64,000 bases of DNA, taken from assembly GCA_019800895.1 (NCBI GenBank), contig JAHVKF010000003.1:496001-560000 (forward strand). The letters run 5' to 3'. This document shows positions 31,220 through 40,167 of this stretch, in pieces. The notes below the pieces were generated by a model, which searched no databases, was not told the origin of the DNA, and saw nothing but the letters and a program-made list of their open reading frames with translations. Source of the stretch: Halomonas denitrificans. Lineage in GTDB: Bacteria > Pseudomonadota > Gammaproteobacteria > Xanthomonadales > Wenzhouxiangellaceae. Each line of letters starts with the position of its first letter. The stretch's first letter is position 1. The position numbers and the translations under genes are program-made.

Positions 31220-32197
31220 TTGAGCACTTCGTCCAGCACGTCCTCGAACACACCGTCGCTGATGGTGTTCACCGGCAACGCCAACCCGGAGCTCGCTCAC
31301 GCCGTGGCTCGCCATCTCGGGGTCCCGATGGGCAAGGCCAACGTCGGGCGGTTCAGCGACGGCGAGGTGATGGTCGAGATCGTCGAAAACGTCCGGGCCC
31401 GGGACATCTTCGTGATCCAGCCGACCTGCAACCCGACGGCCGAGAACTTCATGGAGCTTCTGGTCATGATCGACGCGCTCAAGCGCGCGTCGGCGGGCCG
31501 CGTCACCGCGATCATTCCCTACTTCGGCTACGCCCGGCAGGACCGCCGGCCCCGCTCCACGCGGGTGCCGATCACGGCCAAGGTCGCGGCCAAGATGATC
31601 GGTGTGGTCGGCACCGACCGCGTCGTCACCGTCGACCTGCATGCGGACCAGATCCAGGGGTTCTTCGATATCCCGGTCGACAACGTCTACGCTTCGCCGC
31701 TGACCCTCGCCGACATCTGGAAGCACTACGGCAACGACGACATGATCGTGGTCTCGCCCGACGTCGGCGGCGTGGTGCGGGCCCGCGCCATCGCCAAGCG
31801 GCTCGATGCGGACCTGGCGATCATCGACAAGCGTCGCCCGCGGGCCAACGAGGCCACGGTGATGAACCTGATCGGCGACGTCGGCGGCAAGACCTGCGTG
31901 CTGGTCGACGACATGATCGACACCGCCGGCACGCTGTGCGCCGCGGCCGGCGCGCTGAAGGACGAGGGCGCGAAGAAGGTCGTCGCCTACTGCGTGCATC
32001 CGGTGCTCTCGGGGCGCGCGATCGACAACATCTCGAATTCCAGGCTCGACGAGATCGTCGTGACCGACACGATCCCGCTGTCCGAGGCCGCCTTCGAGTG
32101 CGGACGCGTCCGGCAGCTTTCCGTGGCCCAGATGCTCGCCGAGACGATCCGTCGCATGGCCGAGGGCGAGTCGGTCAGTTCCCTCTACGTCGACTGA
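31220..32197 (+). CDS. prs: Ribose-phosphate pyrophosphokinase
   Basis: Makes PRPP from ribose-5-phosphate and ATP for nucleotide, His and Trp synthesis. From the TTG at 31220 the protein has 325 residues; core motifs are [28 protein letters not shown] (ATP flexible-loop region), [13 protein letters not shown] and the PRPP loop [13 protein letters not shown]. The TTG is preferred since GGGAG lies about 8 bases upstream, giving a Ser/Thr-rich 14-residue extension; the ATG at 31262 would start right at the conserved core but has no ribosome site. rplY and pth, frequent followers of prs, are absent. Confidence 0.95.
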   Translation: MSTSSSTSSNTPSLMVFTGNANPELAHAVARHLGVPMGKANVGRFSDGEVMVEIVENVRARDIFVIQPTCNPTAENFMELLVMIDALKRASAGRVTAIIPYFGYARQDRRPRSTRVPITAKVAAKMIGVVGTDRVVTVDLHADQIQGFFDIPVDNVYASPLTLADIWKHYGNDDMIVVSPDVGGVVRARAIAKRLDADLAIIDKRRPRANEATVMNLIGDVGGKTCVLVDDMIDTAGTLCAAAGALKDEGAKKVVAYCVHPVLSGRAIDNISNSRLDEIVVTDTIPLSEAAFECGRVRQLSVAQMLAETIRRMAEGESVSSLYVD

Positions 32198-32335
32198 GCC
32201 GAGTCGCGCTCGGCACGACGGGTCGGGGCCGCGGATTCCTCCGCCCCGCTCGCGGGCCCCGTGCGAGGCGAAGCGCTCACCCCGGGCCAGCCGCCGAGGT
32301 GTAATTCGCCGTACGGGTCTGCTACGCTCTGGGCG

Positions 32336-33133
32336 ATGATGTCACCCCGGTCTGCAGCGCTCCTTCCGAGGCTTCTCGTGCTGTCCTGCCTGCTCCTGCT
32401 GGCCGGTCCGGCCGCGTCGTCGGAACCGGAGCCGGCCGCTGCGGGCGAGATCGTCCGGTTGACCGAGGAGATCGCGGTCAAGGACGGTCAGTCCCTGCGC
32501 GTGGTCAACCACCTCGGCAACGTCCGCATTCGCGAAGTACCCCTGGCCTCGTCGGTCGAACTGGCCCTGACCGTGCAGACCGAACCCGGTGCGGCCAACC
32601 CCGTGCGCCCGTCGATCGAGATGCGCGACGACGGTGTACTCGAATTCCGGCCGGCCTCCGAGGGATCGCAGGAATCGTTCGACGGCGTGCTCCGGATCGA
32701 CCTCACGCTGGCCGTGCCCGACCGGGTCGAGCTCGATGTCGAACTGGCCGAGGGCGACTTCACCATGCACGGCGCGAGCTATCCGGTCCGCCTGCGCGCC
32801 GATCGCGGTACCGTGCGCGTGCGCACCAGCGGCGAGGTGGATGTCGAAGTCACCGAGGGCCACGTCGTGTACTTGCCGCCGCGCGGCGTCGCGCCGGCCG
32901 GCGGCCGGATCGCGACCAGCGGTGCGCCGGTCGACGTGCTGATGAACGACCCCCGGCTGCTGGCCTTTGAAGTGCTGTCCGGCGCGGCGGTCACTACCGA
33001 CTCGCCGTGGCTGCTGAACCGGCGCGAAGTGCGCGGACGCACGGCACACTTCGGCGGCGACGAGGCCGACGCCACGCTGGCGATCCGGACCGACGCGGCC
33101 CCGGTCCGCCTCGTGTTCGAAGGCATCCGGTGA
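32336..33133 (+). CDS. Secreted DUF4097-like beta-repeat protein
   Basis: A 265-residue protein with a signal peptide (cleavage near AASSE, ~30). The mature part is nearly all short beta strands: NHLGNVRIREV, DGVLEFRPA, VELDVELAEGDFTMHG, YPVRLRADRGTVRVRTSGEVDVEVTEGHV-like rungs (residues ~60-200). This resembles the DUF4097 right-handed beta-helix adhesin-like family, but the match is by pattern only. A second ATG three bases on is equivalent. A TACGCT hexamer ends eight bases before the ATG, so the mRNA may have almost no leader. Function unknown; probably periplasmic or surface-bound. Confidence 0.75.
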   Translation: MMSPRSAALLPRLLVLSCLLLLAGPAASSEPEPAAAGEIVRLTEEIAVKDGQSLRVVNHLGNVRIREVPLASSVELALTVQTEPGAANPVRPSIEMRDDGVLEFRPASEGSQESFDGVLRIDLTLAVPDRVELDVELAEGDFTMHGASYPVRLRADRGTVRVRTSGEVDVEVTEGHVVYLPPRGVAPAGGRIATSGAPVDVLMNDPRLLAFEVLSGAAVTTDSPWLLNRREVRGRTAHFGGDEADATLAIRTDAAPVRLVFEGIR

Positions 33134-33280
33134 GACCGACCACCGGCCGACTCGAAGGACAGGCCTGAACGAACGGCAGAACCGAGAATTCGCGAACGCG
33201 GAACGCCTCGAAGCCGCGCAGTGCTTCGACCGGGAACGCGTCGCATCGAATCGAACGCAACGAACCAGGGAGAAACGAAC

Positions 33281-36229
33281 ATGAAGTCATCGAAACGCGC
33301 CCCGACACGCAGCGCGCTCGTGCTGGCCACGGCGGGCCTGGTGGCCGCCAGCGCCGCGATCGCCCAGGAGAGGATCGTCCTGCGCGGCGCCGAGTTGTAC
33401 GACAACGGCGTGGTGCCGGCCTACATCCAGGTCGACATGAGCCGCCTGCCGGAGCCGCAGGAGTGGAAACCCGGGGACCCGATCAAGGAGATTCCGCAGC
33501 GCAAGGGGGTGCCGCGCGACTACGTGCCGCCGGTGACCGAGCCCCAGCCGACCGGGCCCAACCTGCTTCGCGAATGGCAGAACCGGATGCCTTCCCTGTC
33601 CGGCGGCCGGGCCTTCGATACGCCGCTGATCAATCAGGACGGCAATGGCTTTACCGGCGTCAACCCGCCGGACACGATCGGCGATGTCGGCAACGACTAC
33701 TACATCCAGATGATCAACGGGAATACCCGGGTGCTGATCCTGGACAAGACCGACGGCACCGAGGTCGCGAACTTCAACCTGTCGTCGCTGGCCACGGGTT
33801 CCGGCACCGGCTGCACCAGCGGCAGCGGCGACCCGATCGTCATGTTCGACGAGACCGTCGACAACGGCGTCGGTCAGCCGTCCGGCCGCTGGTTCCTGTC
33901 CGAGTTCACCGGCAACTCGTTCTGCGTCTACATCAGCGAAACCGCCGACCCGACCGCGGGCAACTGGTTCCTGTACGAGTTCGCCTCGTCGTCGGGCGGC
34001 CTGCCCGACTATCCCAAATGGGGCGTCTGGCCGGATGCTTACTACATCGGCGCGAACGAAAACGGTGCGCCGCCGGGCGCCGGTCGCACGGTGTACGCGT
34101 TCGATCGCGAGAACATGCTCCAGGGCCTGCCGACGCGGCCGGCCCAGGTCTTCGAGGTGCCGACGCTGTCGGGCTTCGGCTTCCAGATGGTCCAGCCCGC
34201 CGACTGGGACGGCGTGGTGCCGCCGCCTCCCGGAACACCCGGCCTGTTCTTCCGCCACCGCGACGACGAAGTGCACGGCGGCTCGGCGGCCACGCCGGGC
34301 GTCGATCCCAGCCAGGACTTCCTCGAGATCTGGGAATTCTCGGTCGACTGGGACACGCCGGCCAACAGCACCTTCACCGGTCCGACGGACATCCCGGTCC
34401 AGGACTTCGAGTCCGAGTTGTGTGGCCTGACCGCGTTCGCCTGCGTGCCGCAGCCGACCAGCGGCACCCAGCTCGACCCCCTGCGCGAGCCGGTGATGTG
34501 GCGGGCGCAGTACCGCAACTTCGGCAGCTACGAAGCACTGGTGGGTACCTGGGTCGGCGACGTCGTTGGCGGCTCGGCAGACGTCCACGGCGTGCTGTGG
34601 GCCGAACTGCGCAACACCGGGGCCGGATGGAACCTGTACCAGGAAGGCGTGGTCTCGCCGGACAACGTGAATCGGTGGATGTCGTCGATCGCGATGGACG
34701 GTACCGGCAACATCGCCCTCGGCTACAACGTGTCCGACGCGACATCGGTGTTCCCCGGCCTGCGCTACATCGGCCGGCTGGTCTCCGATGCGCTCGATAC
34801 GATGCCGCGGGGCGAGTTCGTGCTCGTCGACGGCAGCGCCTCGAACAACAGCAACCGCTACGGCGACTATTCGTCGCTCAACGTCGACCCGGTCGACGAA
34901 TGCACCTTCTGGTTCACCGGCGAGTACAACACCAGCGGCTCCTGGAGCACGCGGATCGGGGCCTTCCGCTTCGACGCCTGCGGCGAACCCGGCTTCGCCC
35001 TGAGCTCGCCCAACGCCGTCGGCCAGGTCTGCACGGCGTCTGCGGCCGACGATTTCCAGCCGACCATCGACGTACTGTCGATCAGCGGTTTCACCAACCC
35101 GGTCGCCCTGAGCTTCGACCCGGCCCTGCCAGCCGGCATGACCGGTTCGTTCAATCCGAACCCGGTGGTCCCCGACAACTCGTCGGTCGCCACGATTTCC
35201 GTCGACCAGACGGTACCGAACGGGCCGTACACGCTGACCGTTCTTGGCCAGTCGCCCGGTGCATCGGACCGGACGGTGGACCTCGGCCTGACCGTGTTCG
35301 ACGACTTCCCGGGTGCCTTCAACCTGACGGCGCCCGCCGACGGCGCCATGAACACCAGCCGCACGCCCCTGCTGCAGTGGACCGCCTCGTCGCAGGTGCA
35401 GGAGTACCTGGTCGAGGTCGCCACCGACGCCGGTTTCGGCAACGTGGTGATCAGCGAACTGGTCAGCAACAACGAGTACCAGGTCGGCGCCGGCGCGCTG
35501 AACTCCAGCACCCAGTACTTCTGGCGCGTCACGCCGGGCAACGCCTGCGGCGACGGCGCGGTCAGCGCGGTGTTCGACTTCACGACCCAGCCCGAACCGG
35601 GCGACTGCCCGATCGACCTGTTCCCGCTGACCCGCTTCTCCGACGACATGGAGAGCGGCATCAACGGCTGGACGCTGGGCGCGGGCAGCCTGCAGAACAC
35701 CTGGCAGCAGACCAACGCCAACTCGGTCAGCGGCACCACCGCGTGGAACGCCGCGAACCTCGATTCGCAGAGCGACCAGCGCCTGGTCTCGCCGCCGATC
35801 GACCTGCCCGGTGCGGCCGAACTGCCGCTGACGCTGCGGTTCTGGAACCGCCAGGAGCTCGAAGACGCGTCCGGCGCCTGCTGGGATGCGGCCATCGTCG
35901 AGGTTTCGACGGACGCCGGCGCCAACTGGACCGAACTGTCCGATCCTCGCGTGCTGTTCCGCGAGCACGACGGCATCGTCAACGACTTTTCCGGCGGGCC
36001 GAACCCGCTGGCCGGGCTCCCGGCCTGGTGCGGCGACCCGCGCGACTGGGAGGACTACGTGATCGACCTGTCCGACTTCGCCGGAGAGACGATCCAGCTG
36101 CGCTTCCGCGTCGGAACCGACGGTACCGTCGGCGGCCGCGAGGGCTGGACGATCGACGACGTTCGCGTGGAAAGCTGTGTCGGCGAGGACATCTTCGCCG
36201 ACGGCTTCGAGAGCGCGCCGCCGAGGTAA
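33281..36229 (+). CDS. Very large secreted protein with DGFE C-terminus
   Basis: A 982-residue exported protein; signal peptide 1-~29 (AIAQE). Residues ~125-570 look like a beta-propeller-like or adhesin-type region (GVNPPDTIGDVGNDYYIQM, FDETVDNGVGQPSGRWFLSEF, YPKWGVWPDAYYIG), which I cannot assign to a named family. Then ~600-670 an Ig/ASH-like region, ~678-778 a fibronectin-like domain (LQWTASSQVQEYLVEVATD), and ~780-965 a jelly-roll domain (DDMESGINGW ... GWTIDDVRVES) like the MAM/immune-inhibitor-A C-terminal type. It ends EDIFADGFESAPPR, the DGFE tail seen on many secreted proteins of Xanthomonadales-like bacteria. RBS AGGGAG at 33268-33273. The last two domains are duplicated in the next gene. 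Function unknown. Confidence 0.85.
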   Translation: MKSSKRAPTRSALVLATAGLVAASAAIAQERIVLRGAELYDNGVVPAYIQVDMSRLPEPQEWKPGDPIKEIPQRKGVPRDYVPPVTEPQPTGPNLLREWQNRMPSLSGGRAFDTPLINQDGNGFTGVNPPDTIGDVGNDYYIQMINGNTRVLILDKTDGTEVANFNLSSLATGSGTGCTSGSGDPIVMFDETVDNGVGQPSGRWFLSEFTGNSFCVYISETADPTAGNWFLYEFASSSGGLPDYPKWGVWPDAYYIGANENGAPPGAGRTVYAFDRENMLQGLPTRPAQVFEVPTLSGFGFQMVQPADWDGVVPPPPGTPGLFFRHRDDEVHGGSAATPGVDPSQDFLEIWEFSVDWDTPANSTFTGPTDIPVQDFESELCGLTAFACVPQPTSGTQLDPLREPVMWRAQYRNFGSYEALVGTWVGDVVGGSADVHGVLWAELRNTGAGWNLYQEGVVSPDNVNRWMSSIAMDGTGNIALGYNVSDATSVFPGLRYIGRLVSDALDTMPRGEFVLVDGSASNNSNRYGDYSSLNVDPVDECTFWFTGEYNTSGSWSTRIGAFRFDACGEPGFALSSPNAVGQVCTASAADDFQPTIDVLSISGFTNPVALSFDPALPAGMTGSFNPNPVVPDNSSVATISVDQTVPNGPYTLTVLGQSPGASDRTVDLGLTVFDDFPGAFNLTAPADGAMNTSRTPLLQWTASSQVQEYLVEVATDAGFGNVVISELVSNNEYQVGAGALNSSTQYFWRVTPGNACGDGAVSAVFDFTTQPEPGDCPIDLFPLTRFSDDMESGINGWTLGAGSLQNTWQQTNANSVSGTTAWNAANLDSQSDQRLVSPPIDLPGAAELPLTLRFWNRQELEDASGACWDAAIVEVSTDAGANWTELSDPRVLFREHDGIVNDFSGGPNPLAGLPAWCGDPRDWEDYVIDLSDFAGETIQLRFRVGTDGTVGGREGWTIDDVRVESCVGEDIFADGFESAPPR

Positions 36230-36250
36230 GCCCCCGGAGCGTTTCCGTGT

Positions 36251-36274
36251 GTCGTCGGGGCCTGCCCCGGCGAC
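36251..36274. repeat. GC-rich hairpin after the 33281-36229 gene
   Basis: GTCGTCGGGGC and GCCCCGGCGAC pair around a two-base loop with one G-T pair. It precedes the true terminator by about 20 bases. Confidence 0.5.
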
Positions 36275-36294
36275 CCGGGCTGCGATCCATCGAG

Positions 36295-36320
36295 AACGCC
36301 GTCCTCCGGGGCGGCGTTTT
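36295..36320 (+). terminator. Intrinsic terminator
   Basis: AACGCCG and CGGCGTT form the stem around a GC-rich loop, followed by TTTT. It separates the two large secreted-protein genes, so they are probably separate transcripts. Confidence 0.75.
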
Positions 36321-36407
36321 CGTGTCCGGGTGGTGCGGGACGGGGCTGTGCTTGACCGCGCTGTCTACGGGTCTGGATAATCGGATGCTTTCCTGGCCGA
36401 GCCCGCC

Positions 36408-39400
36408 ATGACTTCCTTTCGACTTTTCCTCGCCGCCTTCCTTGTCCTGGCCCACCTGTGCGTCAGCGCTGCCGTCACCGCGCAGCCCGCGAGCTGGGCC
36501 GACGACCGGAAGTTGTCCGAATCGCTCGATGGCTGGACCGCGCCTGCGCTGGAGGTCCAACGCCTGGCGGCGGAAGACGCGGTCGCCGAGGCCTTCGGCC
36601 AGCCGCCGCGCTTCGCCGAGGGAATCGACGTCGCCGAGACGCCGGCGAAGGGCGGGCGCTGGAGCGCGGTCGGCGACGACGCGGTCTGGCGCATGCGGGT
36701 CCGGGCACCGGACGCGGTGTCGCTGAATTTCGGCTTCCGCAACGTGTTCCTGCCCGAAGGCGCGCGGCTCTGGATCTACTCGCTCGACGCGGCCGCCGCC
36801 AGGGAGCTCGATCGCTTCGAAGTGCTCGGTCCCTTCGGGCCCGAGATCAACGAGCGCCACGGTGAGTTCTGGACACCGGTGCTGCCCGCAGGCGATGTCG
36901 TCATCGAGCTGAATGTTCCCTATGAACAGCAGCACGCCGCCTCGCTGGAACTGGCGCGCGTCAATCGCGGGTATCGCGGCTTCGGGCGCGTGGCCACGGG
37001 CTACCGCCAGGACAGCGTCGGCGACGGTCCCGGCAAGCGGGAGTCGGACTGCGGCAAGAGCGACGGCGGCACACGCTCCGGCAGCTGCAACATGGATGTG
37101 GCCTGCCTCGGCCCGGGCGACGCCTGGAACGACCCGCGGCGATCGGTGGCCCGCTACACGCTCGAAGGCCAGTTCCTGTGCACCGGGTCCCTGGTCAACA
37201 ACACCGCCAACGATCGCCGGATGCTGTTCGCCACCGCCAGCCATTGTGGCGTCGAACCAGGCAACGCCTCTTCGGTGGTCGCCTACTGGAACTACGAGTG
37301 GCCGTCCTGCCGCACGCCCGGCAGCGCGGCCAGCGGGCAGGTGAATCCGCCCGATCCTGCGCAGACCAACAGCGGCGCGGAGTTTCTGGCGGCGACCACC
37401 GACCCCTTCGGTGCGAGCTGCAGCGATCCGGGCGACTGCTCGGACTTCACGCTGATCGAGTTCGACGACCCGGCCGATCCGGACTTCGACCTGTTCTGGT
37501 CCGGCTGGGACCGGCGTCCGACCCCGGCCAGCTGCGGACCGCAGGGCGCTGCCGGCAGCACGGCGGGGCTGTGCGCGAGCATCCACCACCCGAGCGGTGA
37601 CGAGAAGCGCATCACCTTCGTCGAAACGGACCTCGAGTCCGGCGACATCGCGGGCGCCGCCGGCGTGCACTGGCATGCGTTCTGGCACACGGATCCGCCG
37701 ATCCTGACCAACATCCCGTCGCCGCAGCCGCCGTCACTGCCGCCGGGCGTGACCGAGCCGGGTTCGTCCGGCTCGCCGCTCTACACGGCCAGCCAGCGGC
37801 TGGTCGGTGTGCTCTCCGGCGGACCGGCCTTCTGCGGCGCGACCGGGTTGCAGCTGTCGGACTTCTACGGCCAGCTCGCCCACGCCTGGGACGGCCTCGG
37901 ATCGCCCAGCACCCGGATGCGCGACCACCTCGACCCGATCGGCAGCAATCCGCTCACGATCTCCGGCCGCGGTTCGTCGCCGTTCACGATCGATGCGTTC
38001 GACCCGGTCCAGGCCTGCCGGGCCGACGGCTCGGTCGCGGTGCCGGTCGGCGTGTCCGCGGACGGCGGATTCTCCGCGACCGTGACCCTGTCGGCCTCCG
38101 GCGCTCCGTCCGGGGCATCGACGTCGTTCTCGCCCGCGGCCCTGGTTCCTCCCGGCAGCAGCACGCTGACCCTGGGCAATCTCGCCGGAGCGGCGCTCGG
38201 CCCGCGGACCGTCACCGTGACCGGCACCGGCGGCGGCAACAGCACGTCGCAGTCGTTCGCCTTCCATCTCGCCGCGTCGGCCCCGGGCGCCGCCTCGCCG
38301 GTGGCGCCGGCCGACGGCCAGACCGGCCTGGACGCCAGCGTGAGCCTGAGCTGGACCGGCAGCGGCGAGACGGCGGTCTACCGGGTCGAGGTCGCGACCG
38401 ACTTCGCGTTCCAGGACGTGGTGGTCAGTCAGCAGGTCCGCGGCGCCACGTCGACCACCGTCGGCCTGGATACGCGCACCCAGTACTTCTGGCGCGTGAC
38501 CGCCGAGAACGGCTGCGGAACCGCCGCCCCTTCGGTCACGCGCAGCTTCGTCACCGCGCCGGCGGCCGGCGAGTGTCCCGCCGGCCAGCAGCCCTTCGAG
38601 TTCTGGTCCGACGACATGGAAAGCGGCACCAACGGCTGGACCCAGGGCGCAGGCAGCATCCAGAACACCTGGGCCCGGATCACCAGCGACTCGGTCAGCG
38701 GCTCGGCGTCGTGGCAGGCCCTCAACGTCGCTTCCGTCAGCGACCAGCGCCTGGTCTCGCCGCCGATCGACCTGCCGAACATCGGCCCGCTGACCCTGCG
38801 CTTCCAGAATCGGCAGGAGATCGAGGCCGGGTCGGGTCTGTGCTGGGACGGGGCGATCCTGGAAATTTCGACCAATGACGGCGGTAGCTGGACCGAGCTG
38901 AACGGTGCGAGGATCGGATTCCGCGCCCAGGACGGTCTCATCGACGACGGCTTCGACAATCCCCTGGCCGGATCCCCGGGATGGTGCGGCGATCCGCGGG
39001 GCTGGGAAGACTATGCGGTCGATCTCAGCGACTTCGCCGGGCAGACCGTTCGCCTGCGCTATCGCCTCGGCACCGATTCGTCGATCGGCGGCCGCGACGG
39101 GTGGTTGATCGACGACGTCCGCGTGCTCGGCTGCGGCAGCGTGACCCCCGAGGCGCCGGTGTCGGGCAACTGGTTCGAGCCGTTGCGCTCCGGCGAGGGC
39201 TGCCAGCTGACTCGCGAGGCCAACGGCTCGCTGTTCATCCTGACCTGCTACGTCTACCGCGACGGCGACCAGGTCTGGATGATCGGCACCGGCGGCCTCG
39301 GCGACGGCCGGATCGTGGTCGACGACATGGTGATCACCGAGGGCGCCGACTGGGGCGCGGCCTTCGACCCGGACGACGTGGTCCGGATCCCGTTCGGTCC

Positions 39401-39905
39401 GGTCGAAATGGAGTTCGACGACTGCAACACGGCGACCGTCTCCATGGCGCCGATCGTGGCCGGCTTCGAGGACGTGGTGCTGCCGATGCAGCGCATCGTC
39501 CCCGTCGACTGCGCCGGCGGCATCCCCGACCCGGCCAATGCGACGCGCGCCGGCAACTGGTTCAATCCGGATCGGTCGGGCGAGGGCTTCCAGCTCGCCG
39601 TCGAGGGCAGCGCGGGCGTCCACGTGATCACCTTCTACACCTACCTCGACGGCGAGCAGGTGTGGCTGATCGGCACCGGCACGATCCAGGGCGACACGAT
39701 CGAGTTCGCCGACACGGTGATCACCTCGGGCACCGGCTTCGGCTCGAACTTCGACGCCGACGACGTCGTGCGCACCCCGTTCGGAACGCTGACGATGACC
39801 TTCAGCGACTGCAACAACGCGACGATCCAGATCGACTCGATCCTGCCGGACTTCCCGGACCGCACGATCGACCTGACGCGCATCGTGCAGGGCGCTTGTC
39901 CCTGA
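36408..39905 (+). CDS. Secreted trypsin-like serine protease with large C-terminal repeats
   Basis: A 1165-residue exported protease; signal peptide ~1-26 (VTAQP). A propeptide-like region (~30-200) precedes a chymotrypsin-fold domain like Achromobacter/Lysobacter lysyl endopeptidase: catalytic His279 (ATASHCG), Asp346 (CSDFTLIEF) and Ser454 (GSSGSP), with many cysteines for disulfides. Then follow an Ig-like region (~510-620), a fibronectin-like domain (~625-724), a MAM-like jelly roll (~728-908) and two tandem repeats starting GNWFEPLRSGEG and GNWFNPDRSGEG (~919-1040 and ~1048-1165). The middle two domains match the upstream gene's C-terminus. Likely extracellular protein degradation; cleavage after Lys is inferred only. 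Confidence 0.9.
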   Translation: MTSFRLFLAAFLVLAHLCVSAAVTAQPASWADDRKLSESLDGWTAPALEVQRLAAEDAVAEAFGQPPRFAEGIDVAETPAKGGRWSAVGDDAVWRMRVRAPDAVSLNFGFRNVFLPEGARLWIYSLDAAAARELDRFEVLGPFGPEINERHGEFWTPVLPAGDVVIELNVPYEQQHAASLELARVNRGYRGFGRVATGYRQDSVGDGPGKRESDCGKSDGGTRSGSCNMDVACLGPGDAWNDPRRSVARYTLEGQFLCTGSLVNNTANDRRMLFATASHCGVEPGNASSVVAYWNYEWPSCRTPGSAASGQVNPPDPAQTNSGAEFLAATTDPFGASCSDPGDCSDFTLIEFDDPADPDFDLFWSGWDRRPTPASCGPQGAAGSTAGLCASIHHPSGDEKRITFVETDLESGDIAGAAGVHWHAFWHTDPPILTNIPSPQPPSLPPGVTEPGSSGSPLYTASQRLVGVLSGGPAFCGATGLQLSDFYGQLAHAWDGLGSPSTRMRDHLDPIGSNPLTISGRGSSPFTIDAFDPVQACRADGSVAVPVGVSADGGFSATVTLSASGAPSGASTSFSPAALVPPGSSTLTLGNLAGAALGPRTVTVTGTGGGNSTSQSFAFHLAASAPGAASPVAPADGQTGLDASVSLSWTGSGETAVYRVEVATDFAFQDVVVSQQVRGATSTTVGLDTRTQYFWRVTAENGCGTAAPSVTRSFVTAPAAGECPAGQQPFEFWSDDMESGTNGWTQGAGSIQNTWARITSDSVSGSASWQALNVASVSDQRLVSPPIDLPNIGPLTLRFQNRQEIEAGSGLCWDGAILEISTNDGGSWTELNGARIGFRAQDGLIDDGFDNPLAGSPGWCGDPRGWEDYAVDLSDFAGQTVRLRYRLGTDSSIGGRDGWLIDDVRVLGCGSVTPEAPVSGNWFEPLRSGEGCQLTREANGSLFILTCYVYRDGDQVWMIGTGGLGDGRIVVDDMVITEGADWGAAFDPDDVVRIPFGPVEMEFDDCNTATVSMAPIVAGFEDVVLPMQRIVPVDCAGGIPDPANATRAGNWFNPDRSGEGFQLAVEGSAGVHVITFYTYLDGEQVWLIGTGTIQGDTIEFADTVITSGTGFGSNFDADDVVRTPFGTLTMTFSDCNNATIQIDSILPDFPDRTIDLTRIVQGACP

Positions 39906-39918
39906 GGCATCGTCGGAG

Positions 39919-39960
39919 CCGGACGCCCTCGCGGTGTCCGGATTTCCGGTCCCGGTTTTT
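39919..39960 (+). terminator. Possible terminator of the protease gene
   Basis: CCGGACGCC and GGTGTCCGG form a stem with one mismatch, followed after 14 bases by TTTTT at 39956-39960. The T-run is not adjacent, so confidence is modest. Confidence 0.45.
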
Positions 39961-40026
39961 GGGGCTGGGGGTCGCCGACCTTAACCAAAGCACGGGCGAT
40001 GAGTCTCGTGGCTGGCGCCGGTCTCC

Positions 40027-40099
40027 GTAGCCCGGGTAAGCGAAGCGCACCCGGGAGCGGGTTGGAAGGCCCCGGGTGCGCTTTGCTTACCCGGGCTAC
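40027..40099. repeat. REP-like inverted pair (29-bp arms)
   Basis: The arm GTAGCCCGGGTAAGCGAAGC (first 20 of 29 bases, 40027-40055) is repeated in inverse orientation at 40071-40099 with 28 of 29 bases matching; the spacer is 15 bases. The GTAGCCCGGGTAAGCG-type unit belongs to a family of dispersed extragenic repeats seen in many proteobacteria. It lies in the 262-base gap between convergent genes and could act as a bidirectional transcription stop or RNA stabiliser. No transposase is present. Confidence 0.85.
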
Positions 40100-40167
40100 A
40101 GGGAGGGCTGCCCTGTGAACGGGCAACGGGCGATCGACCTTGCCAGCGGCAGACGAGTCGCGCCAGG

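Noticed and set aside
33287-35968. 893-residue minus-strand frame
   Set aside because: Antisense to the large secreted protein, which has signal peptide, RBS and domains.
40027-40099. Terminal inverted repeats of an insertion sequence
   Set aside because: Only 15 bases lie between the arms, so there is no space for a transposase.
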